From NCBI GenBank assembly GCA_021399445.1, contig JAJTUQ010000008.1, positions 806,001 to 870,000 on the forward strand: DNA of 64,000 nt, in the 5' to 3' direction. The notes below the pieces were generated by a model. It made no database searches, was not told where the DNA came from, and saw only the letters and a program-made list of their open reading frames with translations. This document shows positions 1-11,400 of this stretch, in pieces. How positions within the stretch are numbered: position 1 is the first letter of the stretch; each line of letters starts with the position of its first letter. This stretch comes from Xylogone sp. PMI_703 (lineage: Eukaryota; Ascomycota; Leotiomycetes). The position numbers were made by a program, and so were the translations under genes.

Positions 1-1410
1 GAAAAAAATATCCTTGACGAGAACATCGTCCGTGGGGAAAACACCCAGGCAACAAGACGTATTGCGAATCTGAACTGGAATATACCGCGTCAAAGGCAAG
101 AAAGAAAATTATGTACCAGGAAATACAGGAATAAGAAACGTCATCTTATTACATATTTGACCAAACTTTGTATTCTATTTATTGATTTAATAAATAATCA
201 TTATATAAATTTTTATGTGATTAGCATATATGGTTTATGTTGTATAATAAAATAGTCTCTAGTCATACAGTACTAAGTGGTATTGTCCATACAGTGCGTC
301 TCATGCCAGAGTGACTCACGGTTTCGCGTTCTGTTGTAGCACTAGATCTATAGATGTTATTCGATAAAATACCTTCCACCTGACATCATGTGTGGATAAA
401 TGGGCTTGATTGCCATGATTGAGTACAAACTTTCTGTCTAGTGGGGCCTGCGTGAGAATATCTTGAGCTTTTCCCCTTTCTGTTCTTCAACTACAATCTT
501 GGGCATTGTCCGAAAAAACCCTCCTTCAATTATGGACACCCAATATCATGCCAATAGAATGAGAACAACGAATCCGACTTTTCTATGCACCAGACTCTGT
601 CCACTCCCCCCAACACGCCCCTGTGGTTGAATCCCACGGGCTCCTCGGCAGGATGGCCACAGCAGATGATCTCCGGAAACAGGTGCCAGCAACCCATAAT
701 AGATTTGAATCGTCATTTGAAAAGTAAGAATTCAATTCATGTTCTCTATTTAAACACAGAGCTGACTTTTCCTCCTTAGATATTGGGGATCCTCAATAAG
801 TTATATGTGTTCAATATGTCACAAGAAGTATACCCGCGCCGACACTTTAAAGGTTCACCTACAAAAGTGTTCCATCCGTCTCAACCCGAAGAAATTCGGC
901 TCTTTGCTGAATTTAGTCCATTAAAATGGCATCTAGACTGCTATGGCCGCTACCCTAAACCAGCAGCTCGAGTGCGATCTCAACCCGTAACATTTGATCA
1001 CCTTTGGACCATCTCCGCGAGATCTCTCGACAGAAGGCCACTAGTCTTCCTCACTTTTGCACCCTTGCAGATCGAGATGGTGTATTCCGTGCCAATCCAC
1101 ACGTTTTGACCCTTTCTTTTGTGTTTAGTTACGCACTCTGTAGACTTGTGTTCTGGCCCGTACGTCAATGACGCTCATCCACCAATATCGCCATGTGCGA
1201 ATAGGCCGGCCCATAACCAATCATTACTATAACTTAAAAAGAAAATAGTACGTTATTAGAGTGCCAATTTTGATGGTCAGAATTAGTCCTGAAATGACTT
1301 AATATTTGCCTGTAAATATGAACACTTTCTCTTTACTCTGACGGATTTTTCACACTCAAAAAAAAAAAAATTTCCGACCATAGATCACTCATTTCATCAA
1401 AGGGTGAAAG
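1..1410. other. No supported gene
   Basis: Several short open stretches occur but none has an ATG start with convincing coding content. The one recognisable item is a 24-nt segment at about 1147-1170 that matches, with three transitions, one arm of the hairpin at 23567-23615. Nothing else is called. Confidence 0.5.
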
Positions 1411-1888
1411 ATGTCAATGCCCCCATTTGCTTGGCATCTTTCAATGGGTATGTTTAAAAGTGTACCGTTCATTCTCAGGCGCTGACGATAATAAGAACCG
1501 AGATAACTCTCATCACAGAAAAAGAAACAGCATACAAATTTGATACTAACTTGAATTGCCTCTGTTCCTTACAGCTTCCTCCTACCCATGGAACTACAAT
1601 AATTCACGCACTTTTCTGAAGGATATTCCTCCAGAAGAGCCTAAGGAAACACCAGAACAGACCGAAGAGAGAAAGAAGAAGGAGGAAGAAAAACAAAAGG
1701 CACAAGATCAAAACCTCGCTGCACAATTGGCAAATATCATCGAGAACAGCGTTGACAAGATTAAGCCAATTTTGAGTCCGCCTTGTGCGTTGATATTCGC
1801 TCCTTTATCTAACAGTAACTGTACTATCTTTGGCCTCCAGCTGAAGCAGCCTGGAGAGCGTTACCGAAACGTCCGCCTTGTACGTTGA
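1411..1888 (+). CDS. Small two-exon charged protein, unknown function
   Basis: Seen: ATG at 1411 opens a 37-nt exon (1411-1447) that ends at a consensus GTATGT donor. The intron 1448-1574 carries a perfect TACTAAC branch site at 1544-1550 and an ACAG acceptor. Exon 2 (1575-1888) stays in frame and gives a 116-residue protein. The N-terminus is short and hydrophobic, and the middle (about residues 30-60) is a strongly charged K/E/Q-rich helix, probably coiled coil. The last 35 residues look less protein-like, so the true gene may continue by another splice. The family is not recognised. The intact splice signals are the main support; the gene could also be the 5' part of a longer broken one. 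Confidence 0.45.
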
Positions 1889-3529
1889 TATTCGCTCCTT
1901 TCTCTAATAATGATTTTACCGTGTGTCCGAGACCTGCCAAGGATGTGTAGTACAACGGAGATCCTCACTCTAATTGCTTTCTAACCTTCTCTTTTCTTCT
2001 GTTGATATTTATCCTTTACAACTAGCCTTCGCCTTATTATGGCCTTTCGTTTCTTTTCCTCTGTAACTTAATTTTTTAATTTTTTCCGGCAAGGTCCACA
2101 CTTGTTGCTGAGGCAGTAGCTACTTGTCGGAACAATGGTCTGATAATGTACGCCACCTCGCTGCGCTGTCTATTGGCTCGTGTGGTTTAATTCTACGAGT
2201 CCACCAATTCATTAAGTAGTTCTGTCAAGGAACGCTGCGTTTCTTTCCAGGTTCCAGAGAATTTTATGGACAAAAGAAAATAGGGAATCGACGATGAATT
2301 TTGCGGTTTTGGAAAATATGGAACAGTTTCATCCGAATGCGAAAGAGGATCTCTTACTTCGCGGGCTCCGTGATCGCTGCAATATCTGTGAGATATCGAA
2401 GTTGCTTCTTACTTTGTCGATCATCTGTTTGTGTTTGAAATGAGAGGGTAGCCATCATGAGTTTACCCTGTCAGTGCCCATACGTGTGTTCCGTGCTCTA
2501 TACTCCTTGCTCCGCGTTCTTTGTTCTATACCGGTATCCTCCGCCTCGTATCTTGCATGCTTCCGTGTTGCGTCTCCTCCTGTATCTTGTGCACTGCGTC
2601 CTGTGCCTGTCCTTTGCTCGTATTCTGCATGCTTCCGTGTTCAACTGTTTGCTATGTTGCCTGCTTTCTTCTACCGTGCGCTAACACCAACATAGAGCAT
2701 CGCAAAGATTTAAGATTGCAGATTGAACTTTGATACTTATCCAACAAAGAAGCCAACGCCTTTCTCCCAACCTCCTACTAAATTTTTCAGCAAGACTACT
2801 ACCTACGAAATCAGGCTGCATAACATCTACTGCCTGAGGTGCCAAACGAAACGACTTTCATCCACTCCCGCGGGCTCACCCCGGACAACAAAATTAATAT
2901 CGCTTTTGGTGTCTCCGCCACTATCATTGGGATCTTCGGCGCTGCATTAACATGGAAAATGTGGAAAGGGAGTAATAGACGAGATAAGCGAGACGGCAGT
3001 GATTTATCTCTCTATTCTATTGATCATTAAATCATTATGTCTGACTTTTATTAGCTTGCACTTGACTTCGACTAGTCAAACGAAAAACGCCAGTGATGGA
3101 AGTTATCTTTTACAGGCAGATGCAGTATTAAGATTTATGTATTTAATTATCTTTCTTAAATGGAGGATTATGTTATCGCGAAAGGTCGGACGACTGACCT
3201 AAAACGATGATGAGGTTGAAGCGAGAAGGACTGGTTTTGAAATTTCCTTTCATAGCGGTACTTTCTTACGCGTAGCAACGTTCTGACAATAGTAGTTAAA
3301 GAGAACATTGGGATTTTCCTTGTTTGTCATAGGTAAAATGCAAGACGTATCACATTGAAATAAATGGACGCCACAACATGTCAGCTGGTTCACACCACAT
3401 CATACCCTTGTCGCACCCAACGATATATAACTGAGTTCTCACCTAGAATATTCTATTTTTGAGCCTCTTTTCTTTACGTATTGTTAAATCGCTCTCTCTT
3501 AAAATGTGATACTTGGCCTATTAACAATT
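1889..3529. other. No firm gene; possible membrane-protein exon near 2.83-3.03 kb
   Basis: A C/T-rich stretch at 2457-2700 has low-complexity, internally repetitive sequence. Around 2830-3030 a frame encodes a putative single transmembrane helix preceded by a polar stretch and followed by a basic tail. It has no ATG and is closed upstream by a stop, so it could be a 3' exon of a small membrane protein. The rest shows nothing I can support. Confidence 0.3.
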
Positions 3530-3725
3530 ATGAGTTTTCTAGAATGGGCGAAAGCACAAAGAGTTTGTGAAGAAGAGAAGCTAAAAGGACTAGAGGAAAG
3601 TTGGTCATATCTTTTTAGGGGAACAGGTAAATAACTACGTAAGTCGGAGCCCGAGACTTTTAATCATAGTAACTTAAAGTAAAGATTAATTTATGCTAAT
3701 CGTACATTAAAAGTCGGATGAGGTC

Positions 3726-4037
3726 ATGACTGATCAAGTCGGTAGCACTTACGATAGATCGCTATTGGTCAAAAATGCCAACAGGCGCCAAGAATTTAAG
3801 CGTATTGAGGATCAAGTATCCGATCTCCAAGTTATTCTTCCTAATCTACTAGATACAATTACCCAAGTACGGAATAGAATAACTAATGATCGAAGTATTG
3901 CGGAAGGAGTGGAGAGAGACACCTTAATCTACGAATTTTCTCAATACGTGAGAGAGGTGGGAATGTATATTGAGAGGATGAATATATTGAAGGAAAAACA
4001 GGTCAACAGTAGGACTAGAGACATGGGTTCAGAGTAG
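3726..4037 (+). CDS. Small helical protein, unknown function
   Basis: Seen: an ATG-initiated frame of 103 residues ending in TAG. The composition is polar and helix-forming, with heptad-like I/L/V spacing from about residue 22 to 90, which suggests a small helical bundle or coiled coil. There is no signal peptide or membrane segment. About 200 bp upstream, an ATG at 3530 opens a 32-codon charged segment that ends at a GTAAAT donor-like site, with a CTAAT branch-like motif at about 3695. The available acceptors do not join it in frame to this gene, so I keep them apart. No family is recognised, and the protein may be a gene or a relic. Confidence 0.4.
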   Translation: MTDQVGSTYDRSLLVKNANRRQEFKRIEDQVSDLQVILPNLLDTITQVRNRITNDRSIAEGVERDTLIYEFSQYVREVGMYIERMNILKEKQVNSRTRDMGSE

Positions 4038-6602
4038 GAGGTGTGTGCAAAAAAAGGGGTCGTGCAATAAACGACGATAATGCCAACGGGTTACCATTAA
4101 GCGGTTAAACGGAGTAGAAATAGCAAAATCGATTCAAGTTGTTATAACTGGAATGCAAGACAATCGATCAAATCGTAGAATAATAGTAAATCAAGGAGCC
4201 CCAAGCTGGTACTCCATGATCTGGTTGACGCATACTGTGAGATCATGTGGCCTCGGCAACGTGCTATAGTGTCAACGGTTGCCCCAACATCAGCCGCTAT
4301 TCAACCGTTATTCTAACGTTACCGTTTATTTTAACAATAGCAATCATTCCAGCGTTGAATGTTGATCTAACACTGTTTGTTAGGGATTCGTATGGTCTAT
4401 TCGACCAAGTACACCTATACATGAACTTTGAGTTAAAGAAAGAAAAAGGAAGTAGGTGCGTCACGATCGCCTCAAAAGAAGTCACAGGTCAGAAGACCTC
4501 ATATATGAATAACGAGCTGCATGAACAAATAAGATACCGAGGCAGGTCACCCACTATGTCCACATTCCCGTTTTAGAGATGCTGTAAGACTGAGAGACTA
4601 CGAAAATATAGATAGCTGACATTTTCCAAAAAGGTTCGACTTGAATTGATCACAAGACAGGGATACTCGACTGAGAAATCTGAGCTTATCCCAGCCCCTT
4701 GAGTATAACATCCTAAATTCTCGAAGTTCACGAGAAGAAAATGTATTAGATTTTTGGAGATCTCCTGTATGTACCTGTCGAGTAGACATTGTTGAGGGTT
4801 CTCGACTGAAGCGACGTTTCCACAGAGAGCTCATCGTAACCTCACTGGAACCTTTCAGGTGGCCGCTTTGGTCGACAGCTTCGACGTAGGTATTGAGTGC
4901 TAAGCGTGTTAAATTTCATATGTTGTCTCATTTTCCTCACTCGCGCGTCGTCCCAGCACCACACCAGCTCTTGACACACGGAGAGTCCGTTGAGAAGATA
5001 GGCCACTAAGATTGGTGTAAGAGCTCCGCGTTTGCCTTGGTTGTTTGGTGGAGGATGTCTCCCAAGTCATAGAGGCATATGCTATGCTCTCTGGGTGCAT
5101 ATGGCTCTCACCGTCTTGTCTCTGCTGCTTTGAAATTGGTCATTCAGTGTAGTCGTTGGCCCGGCTGCGTTTATGCCCTCGCCTTCCACTATTCTCGATC
5201 ATCTTCGCTGACTGTCAGAAATAGTGCTTATGTAATAGGCACTAAAGGGGGTTAGCCGAGCAGAGATTTAGGGGTTCACACAAACATTGTAACTAGCAGT
5301 TCATACAGTCACTACACCATACAATTTATATGCACTCCAGCCTAACCACTGCGCCATAATCCTTGACACTGACTTTAACTCGGATTTGTCACGTGGTCTT
5401 TAGTTAATTTTTCTAGGGGGGTCCATTTTTAGATGTCTGTGGCTGTGCACCCCTGCTCCGTCAATTGCCATTGCAAGCACTCTACATTTATGAACTAATA
5501 TCAAAAATGAATCGTATAGTTACAGCTGTTAACAATACTTAATTGCCTGTTGTGCTTTGTTCAGTCCCTCAGTACATGTGAGAATATCGCCCTATCGGAT
5601 CCCGTGGGATATATGGATGCCCGATGTAGTGTTCGATGGCACGGATCAGAATATTAGACCTCGCAGGAATTCTTATGTTTTTGATTTGAAACTTAGCTTT
5701 GTTTTCCTCAACAATAGTTTAGTAGAAAGATTCCCCTGTCTCCCCTCCATTAATTAAGTTGCAATCTGCGTCCTTTCGAGATAAAAATATATCTCTGCAT
5801 TGATAGCATCACTTGACCTATTCATGTGCAAGGCGTACTGGGGGATGAATTTTACCTGATGCTCTCATGAATTTAAGGATCTTGTGTTCTCTGAGTCATT
5901 TTGGAAGCACAAAGGCCACCATTAATATCATCGTGAATCTTTATTGCTAGGCTCAGAACCATTTGACTTGTAAAATTTTTGAAAATGTAAATGGTAAGTC
6001 AGTAGCATAGATAAAACGGCGATTGACAAAGATTGATTCCATAGCTACGATAACTAGTAGGGCGCTCAGACCATAGGAGTACTTGAGACTCTGAAAACCA
6101 TGGAAGTCTAAGACTAAGCGAGTCTAACCACCCATAATTGGGGTGTGTGGTAGTGCTACAATATCTCCGGTCCGTGTCTCCGCTCTTGGTCTTCTTAGTC
6201 CATAATAGTATTGGCAGCACTACACTCTGATAATTAGATAATGTGATGCAGAGTCTGAAGGAAGAATGCCTTGTCCGTTGTGTCAGAGCAGCGTCCACAT
6301 GGGAGAGCTAGCAGTTATTGAATGTCTCTGCTGATCCTTAAGCTTTGCTACATCTCGAAAATGGTCTCTCCAGATGGGACCCTGCCCGAAATTGATAAAT
6401 ATGAGCATTTGAGAATCTTTTTTCAGCTAGATATACTCAATTTGGTGTCCGTCACACACAAAATTACACCCTCTTTTTGAATCCTACAGCATACCTAAAT
6501 CATTCGCCAAAGAACCTCATTTATTACGTCCAGCTCAATGGCTTATAGATGTGGCGACGAATGCAGTCAGTATTACCATAAGCTCTCCACCTAAGTTGCT
6601 AA
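4038..6602. other. No supported gene
   Basis: Open stretches on both strands are short, often lack ATG and show no recognisable domain. I see no tRNA, repeat array or transposase remnant here. Confidence 0.45.
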
Positions 6603-7652
6603 TATGAGGACCAAGCACCCCTTGCGGATGTTGACTCCCAAAATATATGCTACGATGGCACAACCACTACCTTGAAGGACTATCTAACTTCCCAAAACCC
6701 AAGACTATCTGCAGTGCGTGAATCGTACACTGATTTTCGTCATCCTAACTGCCAATGCTTCTGGTGGGATGTGCGCCAGATTGTTCCTTGGAAATCCTTT
6801 AGTATAACCACAATCATCAACACTACAGACTTCCTCAGGCTCTTAGACATCCCAATCCTTGCATCAGAGTTGGATAAACCACCAAGAATTTCATGCTCAC
6901 CTGAGACTGAGGCCGGCCTGCACGAAATCCACACAAATTTCTATGCTGTTAAGCTAAATTCCGCACTCAGATTATCTTTAGGGATTCATACCCTTACTAT
7001 GCATTCCACCTGTCTTTCCGGAAACAGTATGGAGCCGTCATTTTATTCAGATTGTCTGTGTGACGGTCTACAGTTTCCATATCGAAATGGACGTGGTCGT
7101 GTAGTCGGTATAGTAACGTGCTCCAAGCGGTGGAATACGTCGAAGCGAAGCGGGCTTGAACCGAGGAAGGTGGAATATCTCCAGGGCCTCTCACGATTAT
7201 ACTGGTATATGCGCGAACGTGCGTGTCGTTACGGCTTTATAATCACAGAATTTGAGCTGGTGGTCGTACGAAATGGCGTCGAGGATATTCCACACTTTGG
7301 CTATCTCGAAATTCAAACCATCCAACTTTCTACCTCCACGAGTAGTAGTGACGGTGAAGATCTGAACAACTATGACCGTAGACCGAAGATGACTGCTCTT
7401 CTTGCTTTGTGGTACTTGCATATGCTAGCGAAAGATGATGTATTGCCAGGCCAAGTGGGATGGAAAATTGAAGTGGGAAATCCCAAATATACGTCGATCA
7501 AAGGCTTACCAAAAGAAGAATGGATGCCCAAGCTATTGATTTATGAGCGAAGAATGGCTAACAGAACGAGGGGATGGATTTGGCCTGATGGAAAGAGAAG
7601 GAGGAAAAAGAATGTGAGGGGACCGGGAAGTGTTCATCTAAGCAAGCAATGA
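6603..7652 (+). pseudogene. Conserved fungal protein of unknown function, 5' end missing
   Basis: Seen: one frame is open from 6603 to a stop at 7650-7652 (about 349 codons), but no in-frame ATG occurs near its beginning, so the 5' exon is absent or unrecognised. The content is clearly protein-like. A Trp-rich segment (WWDVRQIVPW) near the start is followed by GRVVGIVTCSKRW, then RKVEYLQGLSRLYWYMRERA and YGFIITEFELVVVRNG, and near the end TRGWIWPDG. I recognise this as a family of fungal proteins of about 400-500 residues without assigned function. The acidic residues in FIITEFELVVVRNG and the following GYLE could suit a nuclease-like fold, but that is inference only. It is shorter than the family norm and probably a fragment or a gene with an unseen 5' exon. 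Confidence 0.5.
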
Positions 7653-8955
7653 CATCAAGGCTATTATTAAGGTCTATAAATAGAAATCATCTCCACCTAG
7701 CTCTTCAATAAATTTGTTGCCAATGTGGTCATGGCACGACCCAAAGTGAGTACGAGGACGACGTTGTTCATGTCGGTGTCGCTGCCCGTGTTGAGTACTG
7801 CACCTTGATCCAGAAGATGAGCCTCTCTACCATGCCCTATTTTGTTGGTTTCTAGGACCGCCGTAATGATTAATAGGGATAGTCGGGGTAGAATTAGCGC
7901 GCATTTGGAGCATAAGCAGAAATATTCGAAAGGAAGAAAAACTTCAAAATCTCTAATGAGCCTTCTCATAACAGTTAAGAAACAAATCTGAGGATTGCTA
8001 TGCTACAGTCTTGTGCCGTGTTTCCCTCTCGTGCCGGTATTAAGTAGTAGAACAAGATTCTAACCCATAATTATAATTATAAGGAATTTAAGAAAGGTGC
8101 CGATAATCCGCATTAGGGAATTCATATAATAGGCAGGATTGGAACCAAAATACCGTGACACCAATTGTAGGCGACTCCTAAAAGCACTATGACAAATGAG
8201 AAACTGCAGTACACTGAATCAAATCTCACATCCAAACATCGAAATATTGATTATATCTATCCTCAAAAACAACGATGTTTTATGAGAAACAAAATCAATC
8301 AGTGCTAGTCCAAGGACACCACCGACAATTGAGTCAACATTACTTTTTGGGGGCTAAAATTGATCTATTTGTGTTCAAAGCGGAAGCTGGAGCAGCTGAT
8401 TGCAAGGAGCGTCGATGCGTTTGCGTTTAGCAGTGCCGTAGGGTGACAGTAGGGCGGAATGCTGTTGTGTGTTGTACTGTACAAACTAGCTTATATCTTT
8501 CATTTCCTTAGGGTATTCTAAGGATGGCCTCCGAACATACTACCCTTAGACTTCGATGTTGAGAGCATGTGCGTACATACTCGTTCCATAAGAGACGGAT
8601 CTGAGCCAAATCCGAATGTGTCTTCAAGCCTGATCCAACCAGGAACATGTTTGATAGTAGCTTATTCTGCTAAAGCCGAGAGTAATACACAGGCGCTTGA
8701 GAACACGTCTAGTGACCAGTCACCCCGAGATAAGCAGCTTTGCGGGGCAAGCAAGGCTTCGCTGGTCCAACACTATAAATGTGAATCTCTTCTTCTCTAA
8801 TCGCTACACATCTTCTACCTCCACTCACCTCCTGCAACTGTTCCATCAGCTAGCGATCGTGTCACGGGCATAAATCGAAGATAATAGTGCGGTGGAGAAG
8901 AATCATATAGATTTGAGCTCGATTGAACTCTTGTGATTGGAGAGTATGATAAAGG
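7653..8955. other. No supported gene; weak ankyrin-like stretch
   Basis: On the minus strand at about 7697-7969 a short frame contains a segment reminiscent of an ankyrin loop, but the pattern is too weak to call. Nothing else is supported. Confidence 0.3.
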
Positions 8956-9396
8956 ATGGCAATGTACAACAGTGAGTTCCAGATTGGCGATGATAGGGAT
9001 TCGATGACCGAGATGAGTGAGGCATGCCTGACACATGACAATACTCTGTGCCGAAGATATGTGAGTTCACCTGTAAAGTTTTTGGCCACAACTGACCCGA
9101 TCAAGCAATTTTGGGACTTGAGATATCAAGTGCAGAAAATCCAGCAGCCCTTTCATGCCCAAGTGCAGAAGAATATCTCCTTTCGACTCACGGCACTGAA
9201 TAAAGTGTCCAGGTTCGACATCAAAGCCATCCACGAAATAAGGGTCCGCCAAGCAGTCAGAGAGTTATTGAAACGGAGCTGTACACTACGACGTGATAAA
9301 CATCAGCTTCACAAACGATCCCAGCATCTGCTCAGGAGGCAGAATGGGACCATCTATGCATACCAGAGGTGGTGGGACCGCAATATGGAACGTTGA
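8956..9396 (+). CDS. Hypothetical protein (weak)
   Basis: Seen: an ATG-initiated frame of 146 residues, basic toward the C-terminus with many Arg and Gln. No domain is recognised. It lies about 90 bp upstream of the degenerate TPR region and could be a relic of the same locus. The opposite strand is also open over part of it, so coding is uncertain. Confidence 0.2.
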   Translation: MAMYNSEFQIGDDRDSMTEMSEACLTHDNTLCRRYVSSPVKFLATTDPIKQFWDLRYQVQKIQQPFHAQVQKNISFRLTALNKVSRFDIKAIHEIRVRQAVRELLKRSCTLRRDKHQLHKRSQHLLRRQNGTIYAYQRWWDRNMER

Positions 9397-9494
9397 AGGA
9401 GCAACAGGAGGAAACGGTGGAGGCGATCAGTGTAGAACCGCTTTGATTCACTTAGTTGTATTGATCTAAACTCAAATACATTTCTTGCTTAGAC

Positions 9495-10172
9495 CGGCCA
9501 CTATTCGCGTTGTACGCATGGAGAAAAGGGAGCCTGATTGATGCTGAGAAATTTACTATACAATCAATGAAAACACAGAGAAAACTATTTAGAAAAGAGC
9601 ACAGGGATAGTTTGAGCAGTATGGAAATGGTAATTTTAGCATACGAACTTGTTGGACGATGGAAGGAAGCAGAAGAACTGGAGAGGCAAGTGATGGGGTA
9701 AGAAAAAGAGCGCTGGGACAGGAGCATCCCTCGACGTTAACTAGCATGAGCAACTTGGCATCGATATACAAGAATCAAGGACGATGAAATAAGCAGAAGA
9801 ACTGTTTGCCCAGGTAATAAAGAGAAGCCTGAATATCCTGTTAACAACTTAGCATCAACGTACACGAATCAGGGACGATGGGAAGAAGCAGAAAAACTGT
9901 TTGTGCGAGTTATAAGAGTGCTAGTGCAAGAGCATTATGATACGTTAAATAGTATAAGCAGCTTAGCGTCAACACACGGTAATCGAGGACGTTTGAAAGA
10001 AGCAGAAGGCCTGGAGGTGCTAGTGATAAGAGCGAGAAAGAGAGCGTTAGGGCAAGACCATCCAGACACGTTGACTAGCATGGCCAACCTATCGTTTGCT
10101 TGGGAGTACCAGGGTCGCAATTATAAAGCCTTGAGGTTAATTAAAGAATGCTTCTTATTACAGCGACTTTGA
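9495..10172 (+). pseudogene. Degenerate tetratricopeptide-repeat (TPR_12/kinesin-light-chain type) array
   Basis: Seen: at least four copies of a roughly 42-residue unit scattered over different frames. The diagnostic segments have the form 'R-x-LG-Q-x-HPxTLTSMxNLA' followed by 'Y-x-N-QGR-x-x-EAE-x-L'. One unit is near 9570-9700, one near 9705-9790, one near 9840-9905 and two clear ones at 9903-10172 (for example LGQDHPDTLTSMANL). Frame changes and stops separate them, so no continuous protein is possible. In fungi such arrays are typically the C-terminal sensor of NB-ARC or NACHT proteins, often with a patatin or other effector at the N-terminus. No NTPase part is visible here, so this is a 3' remnant. 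The units differ enough that the array is old. Confidence 0.7.
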
Positions 10173-11400
10173 CTATCTGAAAGTCATCACAACAGTTTCC
10201 TCACAAGAGGCTGTAAAGGCATGGGAGCAGTAGGCTAAACTAATGAGTCTGTATATTGAATGTAATTCAATAAATGAGAACCGATCCAAAATATCTGTAA
10301 GAGAGTGAAATTCCAGATTTAGACATAGTGCACCGTTGATACTGTTTAATGTTTACGGCATTACTTGTCACAATCCTCCTACATACGGATGTATATGGTG
10401 AGTATTCAGGCGTATATAGTGCACGTTAGGTCTTGGAGTGTATAGGTAAATAAGACTTTGACAAAGTGTATGTCACTTGTGGAATGTGCACGTCATGTTG
10501 AAGATATCGCTGGGTAGGTGGAGATGGTCTTCTTGAGCATTACCGCTTCGATGAGATCCTCAAGGAGTAGAAGAAGTTTGAAAGGACCTAGACCGGAGGC
10601 TAGGTTATTCATACTTTCGTAGACGAACTCACCAGCATTGAGGTTGCGGATTGTGTGCGGGGAATGCGCATCAAGCATGGTTCGGCAGGCTAGATATGAC
10701 TCCTGAGCATGTTCCTTGCAAGAGCCATACTCCTTTCTCACGTAGGATGCATATGAAAGCATGAAAGTGGGAGAGAGGGCAAGCTGATGGAAGGTCTTAG
10801 AAGCAAACTCAGCGGCCAGGTATCAGCTATAGTGTTCAGATGATGTGTGTTCTGTATCAAATATTTTCTCTTTCCCTTACAGTGCTCGCTGATACATCTG
10901 CTCGGCCTTGGCCAGCTTGCGATGCCAAAGGATCGTTGGACAGAAGCGACGCTTCATGTTCAACTGACAAACAAGGCAGACACATACAAAAGCAGCCACT
11001 CCCGATCCTAGTTGTTACCCGCCAGAAGTCACACCCCGTAAGAATGTGGTAGAAATCACCAATGGGGGTAAATGAACCTAGTGAGATATTTCTCCGCTGT
11101 CTGCCTTGCACTATAAATAGTGAAAGCACCGTCTCAAGCTCTGCTAAAGGTAAGTGTGAATGCATTCTCCGTGTGCTCAAGGGAAAATCGCCTTCCAGAT
11201 GAGTGTAGCAGCCACATATGTTATTACCGGTAGGCCGACTCTACCAACGCGAGGTGCGGATTAGACGGGCAAAACAGAGTGTCGTGGATAAATTGCCGCC
11301 TGCCCTTGCTCCGTGGAGGTATACCATAAATATCCTTATACCACTAGGTGTTTCCTTCCATATGTAAAAGGTCTCTGAACAACCACACATTCTTATCAAT
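10173..11400. other. No supported gene
   Basis: Minus-strand open stretches at about 10493-10762 and 10857-11180 have no recognisable domain. The last 200 bp would hold the promoter of the ligase gene that starts at 11401; no specific site is recognised. Confidence 0.35.

Noticed and set aside
2457..2733. Cys/Leu-rich membrane proteins in all three plus frames
   Set aside because: The simultaneous openness of three frames comes from pyrimidine-rich low-complexity DNA; no frame has protein-like features beyond composition.
3530..4037. A spliced gene joining ATG 3530 to the frame at 3726
   Set aside because: Neither acceptor after the CTAAT motif keeps the frame; both lead to immediate stops.
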